A stretch of DNA of 64,000 bases from the NCBI RefSeq assembly GCF_916619195.1, contig NZ_CAKAKL010000002.1:124001-188000 (forward strand). The letters run 5' to 3'. This document shows positions 51,349 through 60,631 of this stretch, in pieces (position 1 is the first letter of the stretch; the number at the start of each line of letters is the position of its first letter). A program made the position numbers and the translations under genes. The notes beneath the pieces are model-generated. The model was given only the letters and a program-made list of their open reading frames with translations, ran no database searches and was not told the origin of the DNA. This DNA is from Inquilinus sp. Marseille-Q2685. GTDB taxonomy: Bacteria; Pseudomonadota; Alphaproteobacteria; DSM-16000; Inquilinaceae.

Positions 51349-52700
51349 GCATTCGTGGAGGGGCGGTGCAGCGGGATCGGCGGGTTCTCCGCCCGGCCGG
51401 GCAGGCGCTCGGCCGGCGGTTCGTCGACCAGCACCGTCGCCAGCGGCACGCCCAGGCTGTCGTGATGCGCCTCCTCTGCGGCGTGGATGCGGTCGGCCAG
51501 CGCCTGCAGCCAGGCGCCCTCCAGCCCCGGCACCTCGCCGATCTTGCCGCGCATGCCGATGCCCAGGCCGCGCATCAGGTCGGCCAGGGTCGTCACCCGC
51601 AGATCGCGCGAGATCAGCCAGGTGTCGGAGGCGGAGCGTTCGACGAAGCGGGCGTGGCGCAACTGCTCCAGCATGCCGTCGAGGGCGGAGATGCCGACCG
51701 GCACGCGGTCGAGCAGGGTCGGGCGGTGCATGCCGACGCCGAGGCGGCTGGCCGCCGCCAGCTCGCGCAGGATGGCGACGGCGATGGTCAGGCGCGGCCC
51801 GGGCAGCAGGCTGTCGATCTCGCCGCCCAAAAGGCGGCCGGAGCGCCAGTCCGGCAGCGCCGCGGCGATCACCGCGCCGATCAGCACGATCGACCAGGCG
51901 AGATACAGCCACAGCAGGAAGATCGGGATCGTGGCCAGGGCGCCGTAGATCGTCTCGTACGCCGGGAAGGCGCGCAGGTACCAGGCGAACAGGCGCTTGG
52001 AGATGTCGAACAGCACCGACGCGATCAGCCCGCCGATGACGGCGTCGGTCCAGCGCACCGAACGGTTCGGGATCAACTGGTACAGAAGCGTGAAGCCGAT
52101 GAACTGCAGCACCAGCGGCACGAAGCCGATGAAGGGCGCCCACAGCTGCTGGGCGACGCCGCCGCTGTGGCTGCCGAAGAAGCTGATGGTGAAGGAGAAG
52201 CTGGCGACCACCAGGATCGGGGTCAGGGTCAGGATCGCCCAGAAGGTGACGATCCGCACCACCCAGGCGCGCTGCTCCTTCACCCGCCAGATGCCGTTGA
52301 AGGCGTCCTCGATGGTGGCCAGCAGCAGGACCGAACTGACCACCAGGCCGACGATCGAGAAGGCGGTCAGCCGGCCGGTGTTCTGGCTGAAGCCTTCGAG
52401 ATAGTTCAGCACCGTGTGCCCGACCTCGGGCACCAGCATCTCGACCAGCCAGGCCTGGGCCGCGCCCTTGATCACGCCGAAGGCGGGGAAGGCGGACAGG
52501 ATCGAGAAGGCGATGGTCGCCATCGGCACCAGCGCCAGCAGCGAGGAATAGGTCAGGGCCGAGGCCGCCTGCGCCCCGCGGTCGTTCCAGAAGCGCAGCA
52601 CGGCGTAGCGGCCGAAGGTGTAGAACGCCTTCGCCCAGCTGCGGATCTTGTGGCTGACGCTCCAGCTCCGCTCTTGCCGATCACCCGGTCCCGATGCCAT
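51333..52700 (-). CDS. YihY/BrkB-family inner membrane protein
   Basis: A 455-residue protein. Six hydrophobic segments occupy about residues 30-300 with the family blocks AAQAASALTYSSLLALVPMATIAFSIL, EDAFNGIWRVKEQRAW and FGSHSGGVAQQLWAPFIGFVPLVLQFIGF, then LFDISKRLFAWYLRAFPAYETIYGALATIPIFLLWLYL. The C-terminal 150 residues are soluble and may carry a winged-helix fold (DTWLISRDLRVTTLADLMRGLG). Despite the historical ribonuclease BN name, its activity is unknown. Its 3' end lies within a terminator hairpin shared with the facing gene. Confidence 0.9.
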   Translation of the reverse strand: MASGPGDRQERSWSVSHKIRSWAKAFYTFGRYAVLRFWNDRGAQAASALTYSSLLALVPMATIAFSILSAFPAFGVIKGAAQAWLVEMLVPEVGHTVLNYLEGFSQNTGRLTAFSIVGLVVSSVLLLATIEDAFNGIWRVKEQRAWVVRIVTFWAILTLTPILVVASFSFTISFFGSHSGGVAQQLWAPFIGFVPLVLQFIGFTLLYQLIPNRSVRWTDAVIGGLIASVLFDISKRLFAWYLRAFPAYETIYGALATIPIFLLWLYLAWSIVLIGAVIAAALPDWRSGRLLGGEIDSLLPGPRLTIAVAILRELAAASRLGVGMHRPTLLDRVPVGISALDGMLEQLRHARFVERSASDTWLISRDLRVTTLADLMRGLGIGMRGKIGEVPGLEGAWLQALADRIHAAEEAHHDSLGVPLATVLVDEPPAERLPGRAENPPIPLHRPSTNAEGPP

Positions 52701-52714
52701 TCATCAGCCCACAT

Positions 52715-52742
52715 TTGACCCGATAGGGCGTTCGTGTACGAT
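52715..52742 (+). promoter_or_regulatory. Promoter of fabI (TTGACC-N16-TACGAT)
   Basis: A near-consensus -35 TTGACC (52715-52720) and -10 TACGAT (52737-52742) with a 16-base spacer, 69 bases before the fabI ATG, in the divergent gap with the YihY-type gene. Confidence 0.6.
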
Positions 52743-52810
52743 CCCCGCACCTTCCCGAGGACCCGCGGCGCGCCCCGTTCGGGCTTCCTGACCCCAACTG
52801 AGGCTTTGCA

Positions 52811-53650
52811 ATGACGGTTCCCTCTCCGCTCCTTCAAGGCAAGCGCGGCTTGATCATGGGCGTCGCCAACGACCGGTCGATCGCCTGGGGGATCGCCTCG
52901 GCCTGTGCGGCGCAGGGTGCGGAGCTCGCCTTCACCTACCAGGGTGACGCCCTCTACAAGCGTGTCAAGCCGCTGGCGGAGAGCGTCGGCTCGACCCATG
53001 TGCTGCCCTGCGACGTCACCGACCATGCCAGCATCGACGGGGTGTTCGAGACGCTGGAGCGCGACTGGGGCCGGCTCGACTTCCTGGTGCACGGCATCGC
53101 CTTCTCCGACAAGAACGAGCTCGACGGCCTGTACCTCAACACGACGCGGGACAACTTCCTGCGCACCATGGACATCTCCTGCTACAGCTTCACCGCCGTG
53201 GCGCAGCGGGCGGTGCCGCTGATGACCGAAGGCGGCAGCCTGCTGACCCTGACCTATTACGGGGCGGAGCGGGTGATGCCGCACTACAACGTGATGGGCG
53301 TGGCCAAGGCGGCGCTGGAGGCCAGCGTGCGCTACCTCGCGGTCGACCTGGGCGGCCGCAACATCCGGGTCAACGCCATCTCGGCCGGCCCGATCAAGAC
53401 CCTGGCCGCCAGCGGCATCGGCGATTTCCGCTACATCCTGAAGTGGAACGAGCTGAACGCGCCCCTGAAGCGCAACGTCACCATCGAGCAGGTCGGCGGC
53501 GCCGGGCTCTACCTCCTCTCCGACCTCGGCTCCGGCGTGACGGGCGAGGTGCACCACGTCGACTGCGGCTATCACACGGTCGGCATGGTCGCGGTCGACA
53601 ACGCGGCCGCGACGGCCGATCTGCTGCAGAGCCTGGCGCCGAAGCCATGA
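52811..53650 (+). CDS. fabI: Enoyl-ACP reductase, NADH-dependent
   Basis: A 279-residue SDR enzyme that carries out the last reduction of the fatty acid elongation cycle and is the target of triclosan. Signatures: GKRGLIMGVANDRSIAWGIA, FLVHGIAFSDKNEL, and the catalytic Y-x6-K arrangement YYGAERVMPHYNVMGVAKAAL, then RVNAISAGPIKTLAASGI. It heads an operon with a GNAT gene (ATGA overlap) and aroC 15 bases after that. Confidence 0.96.
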   Translation: MTVPSPLLQGKRGLIMGVANDRSIAWGIASACAAQGAELAFTYQGDALYKRVKPLAESVGSTHVLPCDVTDHASIDGVFETLERDWGRLDFLVHGIAFSDKNELDGLYLNTTRDNFLRTMDISCYSFTAVAQRAVPLMTEGGSLLTLTYYGAERVMPHYNVMGVAKAALEASVRYLAVDLGGRNIRVNAISAGPIKTLAASGIGDFRYILKWNELNAPLKRNVTIEQVGGAGLYLLSDLGSGVTGEVHHVDCGYHTVGMVAVDNAAATADLLQSLAPKP

Positions 53651-54141
53651 GCGCGGCCGTCACGGTCCGGCTGGCCACGGATGCCGATCGCGCGGCCGTG
53701 ACGGAGATGTTCCAGGACCTCGACCGGCACTATGCCGAGGGCCGCGCGCTCGACCCCGAGGCGGTGACGGCCGAGCGGGTCGGGCGCTATGTCTATGGCG
53801 AGCATCCGACCGAGATCGCCCTGGCGGAGATCGATGGCCGGGCGGTTGGCGTCGCCAGCTTCGGCATGCTGTTCCCGGGGCGGGCCCTGACCGGCCATCT
53901 GCAGCTCAAGGACCTCTACGTCCGCGACGGCGCCCGCGGCCTCGGCGCCGGCGAGGCGCTGCTGCGCTTCCTGGCGCGGCTGGCGCAGGACCGCGGCTGC
54001 ACCCGGCTCGACTGGACCACCGAGACCTGGAACGAGGGGGCGCAGCGCCTCTACGACCGGATCGGCGCGGCGCGCCTGCCGCAGAAGATCTATTATCGGC
54101 TCGAGGGCGACGCCCTCGACCGCGTGGCCCGAGAGGGCTGA
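53647..54141 (+). CDS. GNAT-family N-acetyltransferase
   Basis: A 164-residue single-domain acetyltransferase whose ATG overlaps the fabI stop. Core: HLQLKDLYVRDGARGLGAGEALLRFLARLA, with the acetyl-CoA loop RGLGAG, and RLDWTTETWNEGAQRLYDRIGA, a segment typical of the polyamine/diamine acetyltransferase-like group. It sits between fabI and aroC and is likely cotranscribed with both; no functional link to either is evident. Confidence 0.88.
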   Translation: MSAAVTVRLATDADRAAVTEMFQDLDRHYAEGRALDPEAVTAERVGRYVYGEHPTEIALAEIDGRAVGVASFGMLFPGRALTGHLQLKDLYVRDGARGLGAGEALLRFLARLAQDRGCTRLDWTTETWNEGAQRLYDRIGAARLPQKIYYRLEGDALDRVAREG

Positions 54142-54156
54142 GCCCGGATTTCGGAT

Positions 54157-55227
54157 ATGGCCGGCAACAGCTTCGGAACCCTGTTCCGCTTCACCACCTG
54201 GGGCGAAAGCCACGGGCCCGCGATCGGTGTGGTGGTCGACGGCACGCCGCCGCGCATCCCGCTGACCGAGGCCGACATCCAGCCCTGGATGGACAAGCGC
54301 AAGCCCGGCCAGTCGCGCTTCGTCACCCAGCGGCGCGAGGCCGACGAGGTGAAGATCCTGTCCGGCGTCTATGAGGGCCGGACCACCGGCACGCCGATCT
54401 CGCTCCTGATCGAGAACACCGACCAGCGCAGCAAGGACTATTCCGAGATCGCGGCCAAGTTCCGGCCCGGCCATGCCGACTACACCTACTGGAAGAAGTA
54501 CGGCATCCGCGACCCGCGCGGCGGCGGCCGGTCCAGTGCACGCGAGACCGCCTGCCGCGTCGCCGCCGGCGCCGTGGCCCGCAAGATCCTGGCCGGCGTC
54601 ACCATCCGCGGCGCGCTGGTTCAGATCGGCCCGCACAGGATCGACCGCGACCGCTGGGACTGGGACGAGGTCGACCGCAACCCGTTCTTCTGCCCAGACG
54701 CCGAGGCCGCCGCGCGCTGGGCCGACTATCTCGACGGCGTGCGCAAGGCCGGGTCCTCCACCGGCGCCGTGGTCGAGGTGGTGGCCGAGGGCGTGCCGCC
54801 CGGCTGGGGCGAGCCGATCTACGACAAGCTCGACGGCGACTTAGCCCGGGCGATGATGACGATCAACGCGGTGAAGGGCGTCGAGATCGGCGCCGGTTTC
54901 GAGGCGGCGGCGCTGTCCGGCGAGGAGAACGCCGACGAGATGCTGATGGGCAATGACGGCGAGGTCCGTTTCACCGCGAACAACGCCGGCGGCATCCTCG
55001 GCGGCATCTCGACGGGCCAGCCGGTGGTGGTGCGCTTCGCGGTCAAGCCGACCAGCTCGATCCTGACGCCGCGGCGCACGGTCGACATCGAAGGCCACAA
55101 CACCGAGATCCTGACCAAGGGCCGGCACGACCCCTGCGTCGGCATCCGCGCCGTGCCGGTGGGCGAAGCGATGATGGCCTGCGTCCTGGCCGACCACCTG
55201 CTGCGGCAGCGGGTGATCGAAGGTTGA
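54157..55227 (+). CDS. aroC: Chorismate synthase
   Basis: A 356-residue FMN-dependent enzyme that turns EPSP into chorismate, the last step of the shikimate pathway. All family signatures are present: [63 protein letters not shown], and [26 protein letters not shown]. The C-terminal [17 protein letters not shown] is intact. Third gene of the fabI operon. Confidence 0.97.
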   Translation: MAGNSFGTLFRFTTWGESHGPAIGVVVDGTPPRIPLTEADIQPWMDKRKPGQSRFVTQRREADEVKILSGVYEGRTTGTPISLLIENTDQRSKDYSEIAAKFRPGHADYTYWKKYGIRDPRGGGRSSARETACRVAAGAVARKILAGVTIRGALVQIGPHRIDRDRWDWDEVDRNPFFCPDAEAAARWADYLDGVRKAGSSTGAVVEVVAEGVPPGWGEPIYDKLDGDLARAMMTINAVKGVEIGAGFEAAALSGEENADEMLMGNDGEVRFTANNAGGILGGISTGQPVVVRFAVKPTSSILTPRRTVDIEGHNTEILTKGRHDPCVGIRAVPVGEAMMACVLADHLLRQRVIEG

Positions 55228-55243
55228 GGCGGCCCCACCCCTT

Positions 55244-55336
55244 TTGTCATTGCCGGGCTTGACCCGGCAATCCAGGGGCCACCGAGAGCGGCTCCTGAAA
55301 GCCCCTGGATCCTCGGGTCAAGCCCGAGGATGACAA
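55244..55336. repeat. Palindromic repeat element, family C (GTCATTGCCGGGCTTGACCCGG type)
   Basis: Outer arms TTGTCAT (55244-55250) and ATGACAA (55330-55336), with inner GGGCTTGACCCGGCAATCC on the left and CTCGGGTCAAGCCCGAGG on the right, and CCAGGGGCC/CCCCTGG around the loop. This sequence is a well-known type of alphaproteobacterial intergenic palindrome. It lies between the convergent aroC and the small gene at 55397 and may act as a terminator. Confidence 0.88.
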
Positions 55337-55396
55337 TGAGGTAGAGTGGATTCGAAGACGAACGCGCTTCGGTTGCTATTCCCCTGGGCCGCCCCC

Positions 55397-55624
55397 TCAG
55401 CGCCTCCGCACGACCTTCCGGGCGCGGACGTCGATCACGGTGAAGGCGCGGTCGGCATAAGCCTGGATGCCGCTCTCTGTCGCGGTCGACGGGTTGTCGA
55501 AGAAGCACTTGATCCTGCCGCGGCGCACCAGGGCGTAGGGCGCCACCGCGGTCGCGTCGGATTCGGACAAAAATTTCGCCAAAGCCTCGATATCCGCGCT
55601 GTCGGCATGGTCGCTCGCGGTCAT
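55397..55624 (-). CDS. Small conserved-looking hypothetical protein (75 residues)
   Basis: A soluble basic protein with no signal peptide. The first half is acidic and helical (ASDHADSADIEALAKFLSESD), the second half has probable strands (YALVRRGRIKCFFDNPSTATE, AYADRAFTVIDVRARKVV). A strong GGAGGGAG ribosome site 6 bases before the ATG and normal codon use support a real gene. I do not recognise a family. The 297-base region between it and the HtrA gene (55625-55921) holds no other feature that I can support. Confidence 0.55.
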   Translation of the reverse strand: MTASDHADSADIEALAKFLSESDATAVAPYALVRRGRIKCFFDNPSTATESGIQAYADRAFTVIDVRARKVVRRR

Positions 55625-55921
55625 GAAACTCCCTCCGGATCTGAGCGGATCGCGGCTCGACGCCTGTCGCCGACGCCGATGTCACACAGTCGTCATGTCA
55701 GACTATAGCCCGGCCGCCGGCGGGATGGGAGGGGCGGCGACGCTCCGATCGTAAAACCCTTGCCCCCGGCCGGCGGCTGCCGCCACCCTGGCACGACGCG
55801 GGCCACGCCGCCCGTGAACTTTCGCCGCCCTCGCGGGTTCGGTGGGGCGGGGCTGCACCCAAACCTGGACGCTTGGCGCAAACCGGCGCACATCTTCCAG
55901 CGGATCGGAAGGAGAAACTCG

Positions 55922-56983
55922 ATGCGCCGCATCCTGACGCTGTTGCTGGTTCCTGCGATGCTGGCGCTGGCGGCCTGCAATTCCGGCGGCCCGGCCGGGT
56001 CCGCCGCGAGCGGCTCGCTGCCGTCGCTCAACCCGCTGCTGACCGAGGCCATGCCGGCGGTGGTGAACGTCCAGGTCCGTGGCACCGTGCGTCCCAGCGC
56101 CGAGATGCTGCGCGACCCCGACATCCGCCGCTATTTCGGCGGCGAGAAGGAGAAGCCGTTCCGCAGCGTCGGCTCCGGCGTCATCGTCAACGCCGCCAAG
56201 GGCCTGGTCATCACCAGCGCCCATGTCGTCGAGAACGCCACCGAGATCGGCGTGACGCTGGGCGACGGCAACGAGGTGCCGGCCCAGGTGGTGGGCTCGG
56301 CCGCCGACATCGACATCGCGGTGCTGCGCATCCCGGCCAACGGGCTGAAGACCGAGCTGCCGGTGGACGACACCGACATGCCCAAGGTCGGCGACTTCGT
56401 GGTCGCGATCGGCAACCCCTTCGGCCTGGGCCAGACCGCCTCGCTCGGCATCGTCAGCGCCACCGGCCGCAGCGGCCTGGGCATCGAGGGCTATGAGGAC
56501 TTCATCCAGACCGACGCGGCGATCAACCCCGGCAGCTCCGGCGGCGCGCTGATCAACCTCGACGGTCATCTCGTCGGCATCAACACCGCGATCATCAGCC
56601 CGTCCGGCGCCAATGCCGGCATCGGCTTCGCCATCCCGATGCACATGGTCAAGAATTCGATCGACCAGATCGAGCAGTACGGCTCGGTGTCCCGCGCCCG
56701 GCTCGGCGTCGCGATCGAGGACCTGACCCCGGCCAAGGCGGCGTCGCGCGGCATCTCCGTCAACCGCGGCGCGCTGATTACCGGCATCGTCCCCGGCACC
56801 GTCGCGGCATCCGCCGGCCTCCGGGTCGGCGACGTGGTCACGGGGCTGGACGGGCACCCGATCGACGGCGCCACCGCGCTGCGCAACGCCGTCGGCCTGA
56901 TGCGGCCGCAGACCTCGGTGCTGCTGACCGTGGTCCGCGGCAAGGAAACGCTCAGCCTGCCGGTCGCGCTCGGCGCGCAATAA
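55922..56983 (+). CDS. Periplasmic trypsin-like serine protease of HtrA/Deg type, lipoprotein
   Basis: A 353-residue protease with a lipoprotein signal (LVPAMLALAACNSGG, cysteine 19), so it is membrane tethered. The triad is complete: histidine in VITSAHVVENATEIG, aspartate in SAADIDIAVLRIPA, serine in INPGSSGGALINLDGHLVGI. One PDZ domain follows (LGVAIEDLTPAKAASRGI, then GTVAASAGLRVGDVVTGLDGHP), so it is shorter than DegP, which has two. It acts in envelope protein quality control. GGAAGGAGAAAC precedes the ATG. Confidence 0.94.
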   Translation: MRRILTLLLVPAMLALAACNSGGPAGSAASGSLPSLNPLLTEAMPAVVNVQVRGTVRPSAEMLRDPDIRRYFGGEKEKPFRSVGSGVIVNAAKGLVITSAHVVENATEIGVTLGDGNEVPAQVVGSAADIDIAVLRIPANGLKTELPVDDTDMPKVGDFVVAIGNPFGLGQTASLGIVSATGRSGLGIEGYEDFIQTDAAINPGSSGGALINLDGHLVGINTAIISPSGANAGIGFAIPMHMVKNSIDQIEQYGSVSRARLGVAIEDLTPAKAASRGISVNRGALITGIVPGTVAASAGLRVGDVVTGLDGHPIDGATALRNAVGLMRPQTSVLLTVVRGKETLSLPVALGAQ

Positions 56984-57140
56984 CCGGTCGACGTCGGAGG
57001 CCGAGCGCCGGGCGTCGCATCCGGCGCTGGCGCCGGGCCTCGCCCCCGGTGTAACGGTCTGGGACCGAAATCTGGCCGGCACGGCCCGCGCGACCATGCC
57101 GACCCTGTCTCGCTCCGCGGCGCCGAGGGACCGGACGTTC

Positions 57141-57929
57141 ATGCTGATCGCCCAGATCACCGACACCCACGTGACCACGCCGGAGGTCGCGGTCGAGACG
57201 GGGATCGACGCGCTCGGCGCGCTGCGCCGCTGCGCCGAGCATCTCGCCGCGTTGTCGCCGCGGCCGGACCTGCTGCTCGTCACCGGCGACCTGGTCGACC
57301 GCGGCGACGTCGAATCGTACCGGCTGTTCCAGAAGGCCCTGGCGCCGCTGGGCCTGCCGATGCTGGCGATCCCCGGCAACCATGATTCGCGCGAGGCGAT
57401 GCGCGAGGCCTTCGCCGGCCATGCCGGCATCGGCACCGACGGCCCGTTCCTCAACATCGCCGGCGAGACCGGCGGCCTCCGCCTGATCGGGCTCGACACC
57501 ACCATCCCGGGCCGGATCGAGGGGCTGCTGTGCGACGAGCGGCTCGAGTGGCTCGACGCCCGCCTGTCGGAGGCGCCGCAGCAGCCGGCGCTGGTGTTCA
57601 TGCATCACCCGCCCTTCGAGACCGGCATGACCCGGATGGACGGCTGGCGCTGCGGCAACGGCGACGGGCTGGCCCGGGTGCTGGTCCGGCACCGCCAAGT
57701 CGTGCATCTGCTGTGCGGCCACGTCCATCGCGCGGTCGACACCACCTTCGCCGGCATCCCGGCCTCGATCGGGCCCAGCCCGTCGCATGCGGTCGGGTTC
57801 AACCTGGAGCAGGGGGCGGAGCTGACGGTCGGCATCGAGCCGCCGCTGGTCCGGCTGCTGTACTGGACCGGCAAGCGGCTGATCTCGCATCTGTCGCCGA
57901 TCGACGGTGTGCAGCGGCGCGTCTCCTGA
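57141..57929 (+). CDS. Metallophosphoesterase, cyclic-nucleotide phosphodiesterase-like
   Basis: A 262-residue calcineurin-like phosphoesterase. The dinuclear metal site is complete: AQITDTHV, LLLVTGDLVDRGD, IPGNHDSREAM, VFMHHPPFETG and CGHVHRAV. This is the CpdA/class III PDE type, which hydrolyses cAMP or related phosphodiesters. The start at 57141 gives the family N-terminus MLIAQITDTH; an upstream ATG at 57096 would add 15 residues of no similarity. Confidence 0.9.
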   Translation: MLIAQITDTHVTTPEVAVETGIDALGALRRCAEHLAALSPRPDLLLVTGDLVDRGDVESYRLFQKALAPLGLPMLAIPGNHDSREAMREAFAGHAGIGTDGPFLNIAGETGGLRLIGLDTTIPGRIEGLLCDERLEWLDARLSEAPQQPALVFMHHPPFETGMTRMDGWRCGNGDGLARVLVRHRQVVHLLCGHVHRAVDTTFAGIPASIGPSPSHAVGFNLEQGAELTVGIEPPLVRLLYWTGKRLISHLSPIDGVQRRVS

Positions 57930-57931
57930 CG

Positions 57932-58933
57932 TCAGCGCTCCACGACCGTCGCCCGCCGCACCAGGGTGACCGGCACCGTCTCCACCACCGCCGGCCGGGC
58001 GGGATCCACGGCACGCTCCAGCATCAGCGCCACGGCGCGGGTGGCGATGCGGCCGGCATCCTGGCGGATCGTGGTCAGGCGATACGGGGCGAGGCCGGCC
58101 GGCGTCACGTCGTCGAAGCCGATGATCGAGAAATCGCGTGGGGTGCCGCGGCCGGCAGCCCGGGCCCCGTCCAGGAAGCCGCAGGCCAGCACGTCGCTGG
58201 CGCAGAACAGCCCGTCCAGCGGCGCGTCCCAGGCCGCTGCCGCGGCCGCGGCGCCCGCATCATGGTCGGGCCCGGCGGCGACGATCGGGCGGAAGGTGAC
58301 GCGGCCGGCGGCCAGGGCCGGCGCCAGGGCGGCGACGAAGGCGGCGCTGCGGGCCAGTCCGCTATAGGTGCCGCCCTCGACCCCGAGGAAGCCCAGATGC
58401 CGGCAGCCCGCATCCAGCAGCGCCTCCGCCGCCAGCCGGCCGCCGGTCTCGTTGTCCGACAGCACGGCATCGACCCCGGGGATCGACACGGCCCGGTTCA
58501 GCGCCACCACGGGGATGCCCAGCCGGGCGCATTGCTCGGCCAGCGCGATCGGCGGCGCGCCGGAGGTCACCAGCACGCCGCTGACACGGTACTGCAGGAA
58601 GCGGGCGATGGTGCGGTCCAGCGCCGCCTCGTCGCCGACCTCACTGACCAGCGACTGCAGGCCATGGGCATCGATCTCGCGCAGCAGCGCCTCGAACAGC
58701 GCGGCGCGGTAGGGGTCGGTGGCGCCGCGCACCACGATGCCGACCAGGTCGGAACGCTGGCGGTTCATGCCGCGGCCCAGCATGTTGACCTGGTAGCCCA
58801 GGGCCGAGGCCGCCTCCAGCACCCGCTCGCGGGTCTCGGCCGCCACCCGGGCCTGGCCCGACATGATGCGCGAGACCGTGGCGCGCGACACCCCGGCCCG
58901 GTCCGCCACCGCCTGCGCCGTCACCGGCCGCAT
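57932..58933 (-). CDS. LacI-family transcriptional regulator
   Basis: A 333-residue repressor. The helix-turn-helix is VTAQAVADRAGVSRATVSRIMSGQARVAAETRERV with the hinge AASALGYQVNMLGRGM, followed by a periplasmic-binding-protein-like effector domain (GIVVRGATDPYRAALFEALL, GVDAVLSDNETGGRLAAEAL, LFCASDVLACGFLDG). It diverges from the sugar ABC importer. Start 58933 puts the HTH near the N-terminus; a start at 59020 would add 29 residues that lack similarity. Two CG-centred palindromes in the gap are likely its operators. Confidence 0.92.
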   Translation of the reverse strand: MRPVTAQAVADRAGVSRATVSRIMSGQARVAAETRERVLEAASALGYQVNMLGRGMNRQRSDLVGIVVRGATDPYRAALFEALLREIDAHGLQSLVSEVGDEAALDRTIARFLQYRVSGVLVTSGAPPIALAEQCARLGIPVVALNRAVSIPGVDAVLSDNETGGRLAAEALLDAGCRHLGFLGVEGGTYSGLARSAAFVAALAPALAAGRVTFRPIVAAGPDHDAGAAAAAAAWDAPLDGLFCASDVLACGFLDGARAAGRGTPRDFSIIGFDDVTPAGLAPYRLTTIRQDAGRIATRAVALMLERAVDPARPAVVETVPVTLVRRATVVER

Positions 58934-58992
58934 GCCGCTGTCCTGCTGTCGTCGTCCCAACCGGCGCTCCCATCCCCGCGGACCCAGGTTAG

Positions 58993-59006
58993 CGCACACG
59001 TGTTCA
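58993..59006. promoter_or_regulatory. LacI operator, weaker half-matching site
   Basis: CGCACACGTGTTCA: the right half matches the perfect palindrome at 59165 and the ACACGTGT core is symmetric. It lies 60 bases upstream of the regulator start and could give autoregulation or a DNA loop with the second site, centre to centre 172 bases. Confidence 0.55.
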
Positions 59007-59164
59007 CGAACGCGAGGCATCGTAAAGCGGAAATCGTTTGCCCCGAAGCGATGTCACCGGACCGTCACGAAACATTCATTTCCTTGAAAGCGTGCGGTGT
59101 CCAGGACCATGATAGAACCGCCACCGGAGAGCGGTGCGGCCGAACGATCGGATTTGATGAGTTG

Positions 59165-59178
59165 TGAACACGTGTTCA
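59165..59178. promoter_or_regulatory. LacI operator, perfect palindrome TGAACACGTGTTCA
   Basis: A 14-base perfect palindrome with the central CG typical of LacI-family sites, 55 bases before the binding-protein start codon, in the divergent gap 58934-59232. Position suits repression of the importer. Confidence 0.8.
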
Positions 59179-59232
59179 TGATTTTGCCGTCCGGAGCGCC
59201 GCCGACCATCCTGCGGACTGGGAGGGATCGAG

Positions 59233-60456
59233 ATGAACGGGACGATGATCGGCCGGGTGGCGGGCCTGGCGGCACTGCTGCTGGCCGGGGCGGCACAGGC
59301 GGACGAGCTGGTGATCGCCGGGCGCGACGGCGTCTATGGCGACGCCCTGGCCTATGCGGTCGACGCCTATAAGACGGTGTCGCCGGACACCGAGATCGAG
59401 CTGCTGAAGCTGCCCTATGCCAGCCTGTACGAGAAGCTGGTGGTGTCGCTGCGCGGCGGCGCCGATGCCTATGACGTGATCGTCGCCGACGACACCTGGA
59501 TGCCGGAATTCACCGCCAATGGCTGGCTGAAGCCGGTGACCGCCGACCTGTCGGGCGTGATCCCCAGCCTGACCGCCCTGTCCAAGGGCACGGACGGCAA
59601 GGTGGTGGCGCTGCCCTTCGCCGGCAATGTCGAGATGTTCGCCTGGCGCACCGACTTGTTCCAGGCCGCCGGCCTGGCCGCGCCGAAGAGCTGGAGCGAC
59701 GTGGTCAAGGCGGCCGAGACGCTGAAGGCCAAGGACCCGAACGTCGCCGGCGTGGTCTTCCGCGGCACCAAGGGCAACCCGATCGTCACCGGCTTCCTGC
59801 CGATCTTCTGGGCGCATGGCGGCGAGATCATCGACGGCTCGGGCAAGGCGGCGCTGGCGTCGCCGGCCGGGGTCAAGGCGCTGCAGCAGTTCCTGTCGCT
59901 GAAGGCCTATGCCCCGACCGGGGTTGAGACCTACAACGCCACCGAGGTGCGCGACGCGCTGCAGCAGGGCCGCGCTGCCATGGCGATCGAGGTCTGGCCG
60001 GCCTGGGTGCCGGCGCTGGACGACGCCGCCAAGTCGAAGGTGGTCGGCAAGGTCGCGATCGGCCCGGCCCCGGGCGAGACCAAGGGCCCGGCGCCGATGC
60101 TGGGCATCTGGCAGGTGGCGGTGCCGTCGGGCGCGCCGAACGCCGAGGGCGCGCAGAAGTTCCTGGCCTTCCTGAACGGTCCGGAGATGCAGAAGGAGCT
60201 GGCGCTGCGCTTTGGCCTGCCGCCGACGCTGACCGCGCTCTACGCCGACAAGGACCTGGTCGCCAAGTACCGCTGGTACCCGGACCAGCTGAAGGCGCTG
60301 GAGGCCGGCGTGTCGCGGCCGCGGATCAAGCAGTGGCCGCAAGTCGAATCGATCCTCGGCGACTATCTGCAGCTGGCCCTGGTCGGCCAGGTCGCCCCGG
60401 AAGAGGCCCTGAAGAAGGCCTCGGCCGACATCGACGCGGCGCTGGCGAAGAAGTAA
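59233..60456 (+). CDS. Sugar ABC transporter substrate-binding protein
   Basis: A 407-residue periplasmic solute-binding protein (family 1, MalE-like). Signal peptide is about residues 1-23 (LAALLLAGAAQADE). Conserved blocks: YASLYEKLVVSLRGGADAYDVIVADDTWMPEFTANGWL, VVALPFAGNVEMFAWRTDLF, and ALQQGRAAMAIEVWPAWVPAL with the tryptophans that stack against sugars. It is regulated by the divergent LacI protein and is the first gene of the importer. The sugar is not predictable. Confidence 0.92.
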   Translation: MNGTMIGRVAGLAALLLAGAAQADELVIAGRDGVYGDALAYAVDAYKTVSPDTEIELLKLPYASLYEKLVVSLRGGADAYDVIVADDTWMPEFTANGWLKPVTADLSGVIPSLTALSKGTDGKVVALPFAGNVEMFAWRTDLFQAAGLAAPKSWSDVVKAAETLKAKDPNVAGVVFRGTKGNPIVTGFLPIFWAHGGEIIDGSGKAALASPAGVKALQQFLSLKAYAPTGVETYNATEVRDALQQGRAAMAIEVWPAWVPALDDAAKSKVVGKVAIGPAPGETKGPAPMLGIWQVAVPSGAPNAEGAQKFLAFLNGPEMQKELALRFGLPPTLTALYADKDLVAKYRWYPDQLKALEAGVSRPRIKQWPQVESILGDYLQLALVGQVAPEEALKKASADIDAALAKK

Positions 60457-60466
60457 CGGCGGCGAC

Positions 60467-60588
60467 CCGCCCCCTCACCCTCCCGGCCCTCGCGGGCCGG
60501 GCCCCTCCCTCTCCCCGAGGAGAGGGTTTTTCGCCTCTCCCTTGGGGAGAGGTCGGACATCCGCCAGGATGTCCGGGTGAGGGGGCGG
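60467..60588. repeat. Long multi-stem palindrome between binding protein and first permease
   Basis: Outer arms CCGCCCCCTCACCC (60467-60480) and GGGTGAGGGGGCGG (60575-60588) enclose three smaller hairpins: CGGCCCTCGCGGGCCG, CCTCTCCCCGAGGAGAGG with a U-rich stretch GGTTTTTCG, and GGACATCCGCCAGGATGTCC. It lies just after the binding-protein stop. Such structures between malE-like and malF-like genes lower expression of the permeases or protect the upstream message. It could also be one of the genome's intergenic repeats. Confidence 0.8.
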
Positions 60589-60631
60589 CACCGGCCCCTC
60601 CGTTTCGCCCGATTCCTGTTCCCGGACCCTG

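Noticed and set aside
60467-60588. CRISPR-like array between the ABC genes
   Set aside because: The repeats are nested inverted arms of different sequence, not spaced direct repeats.
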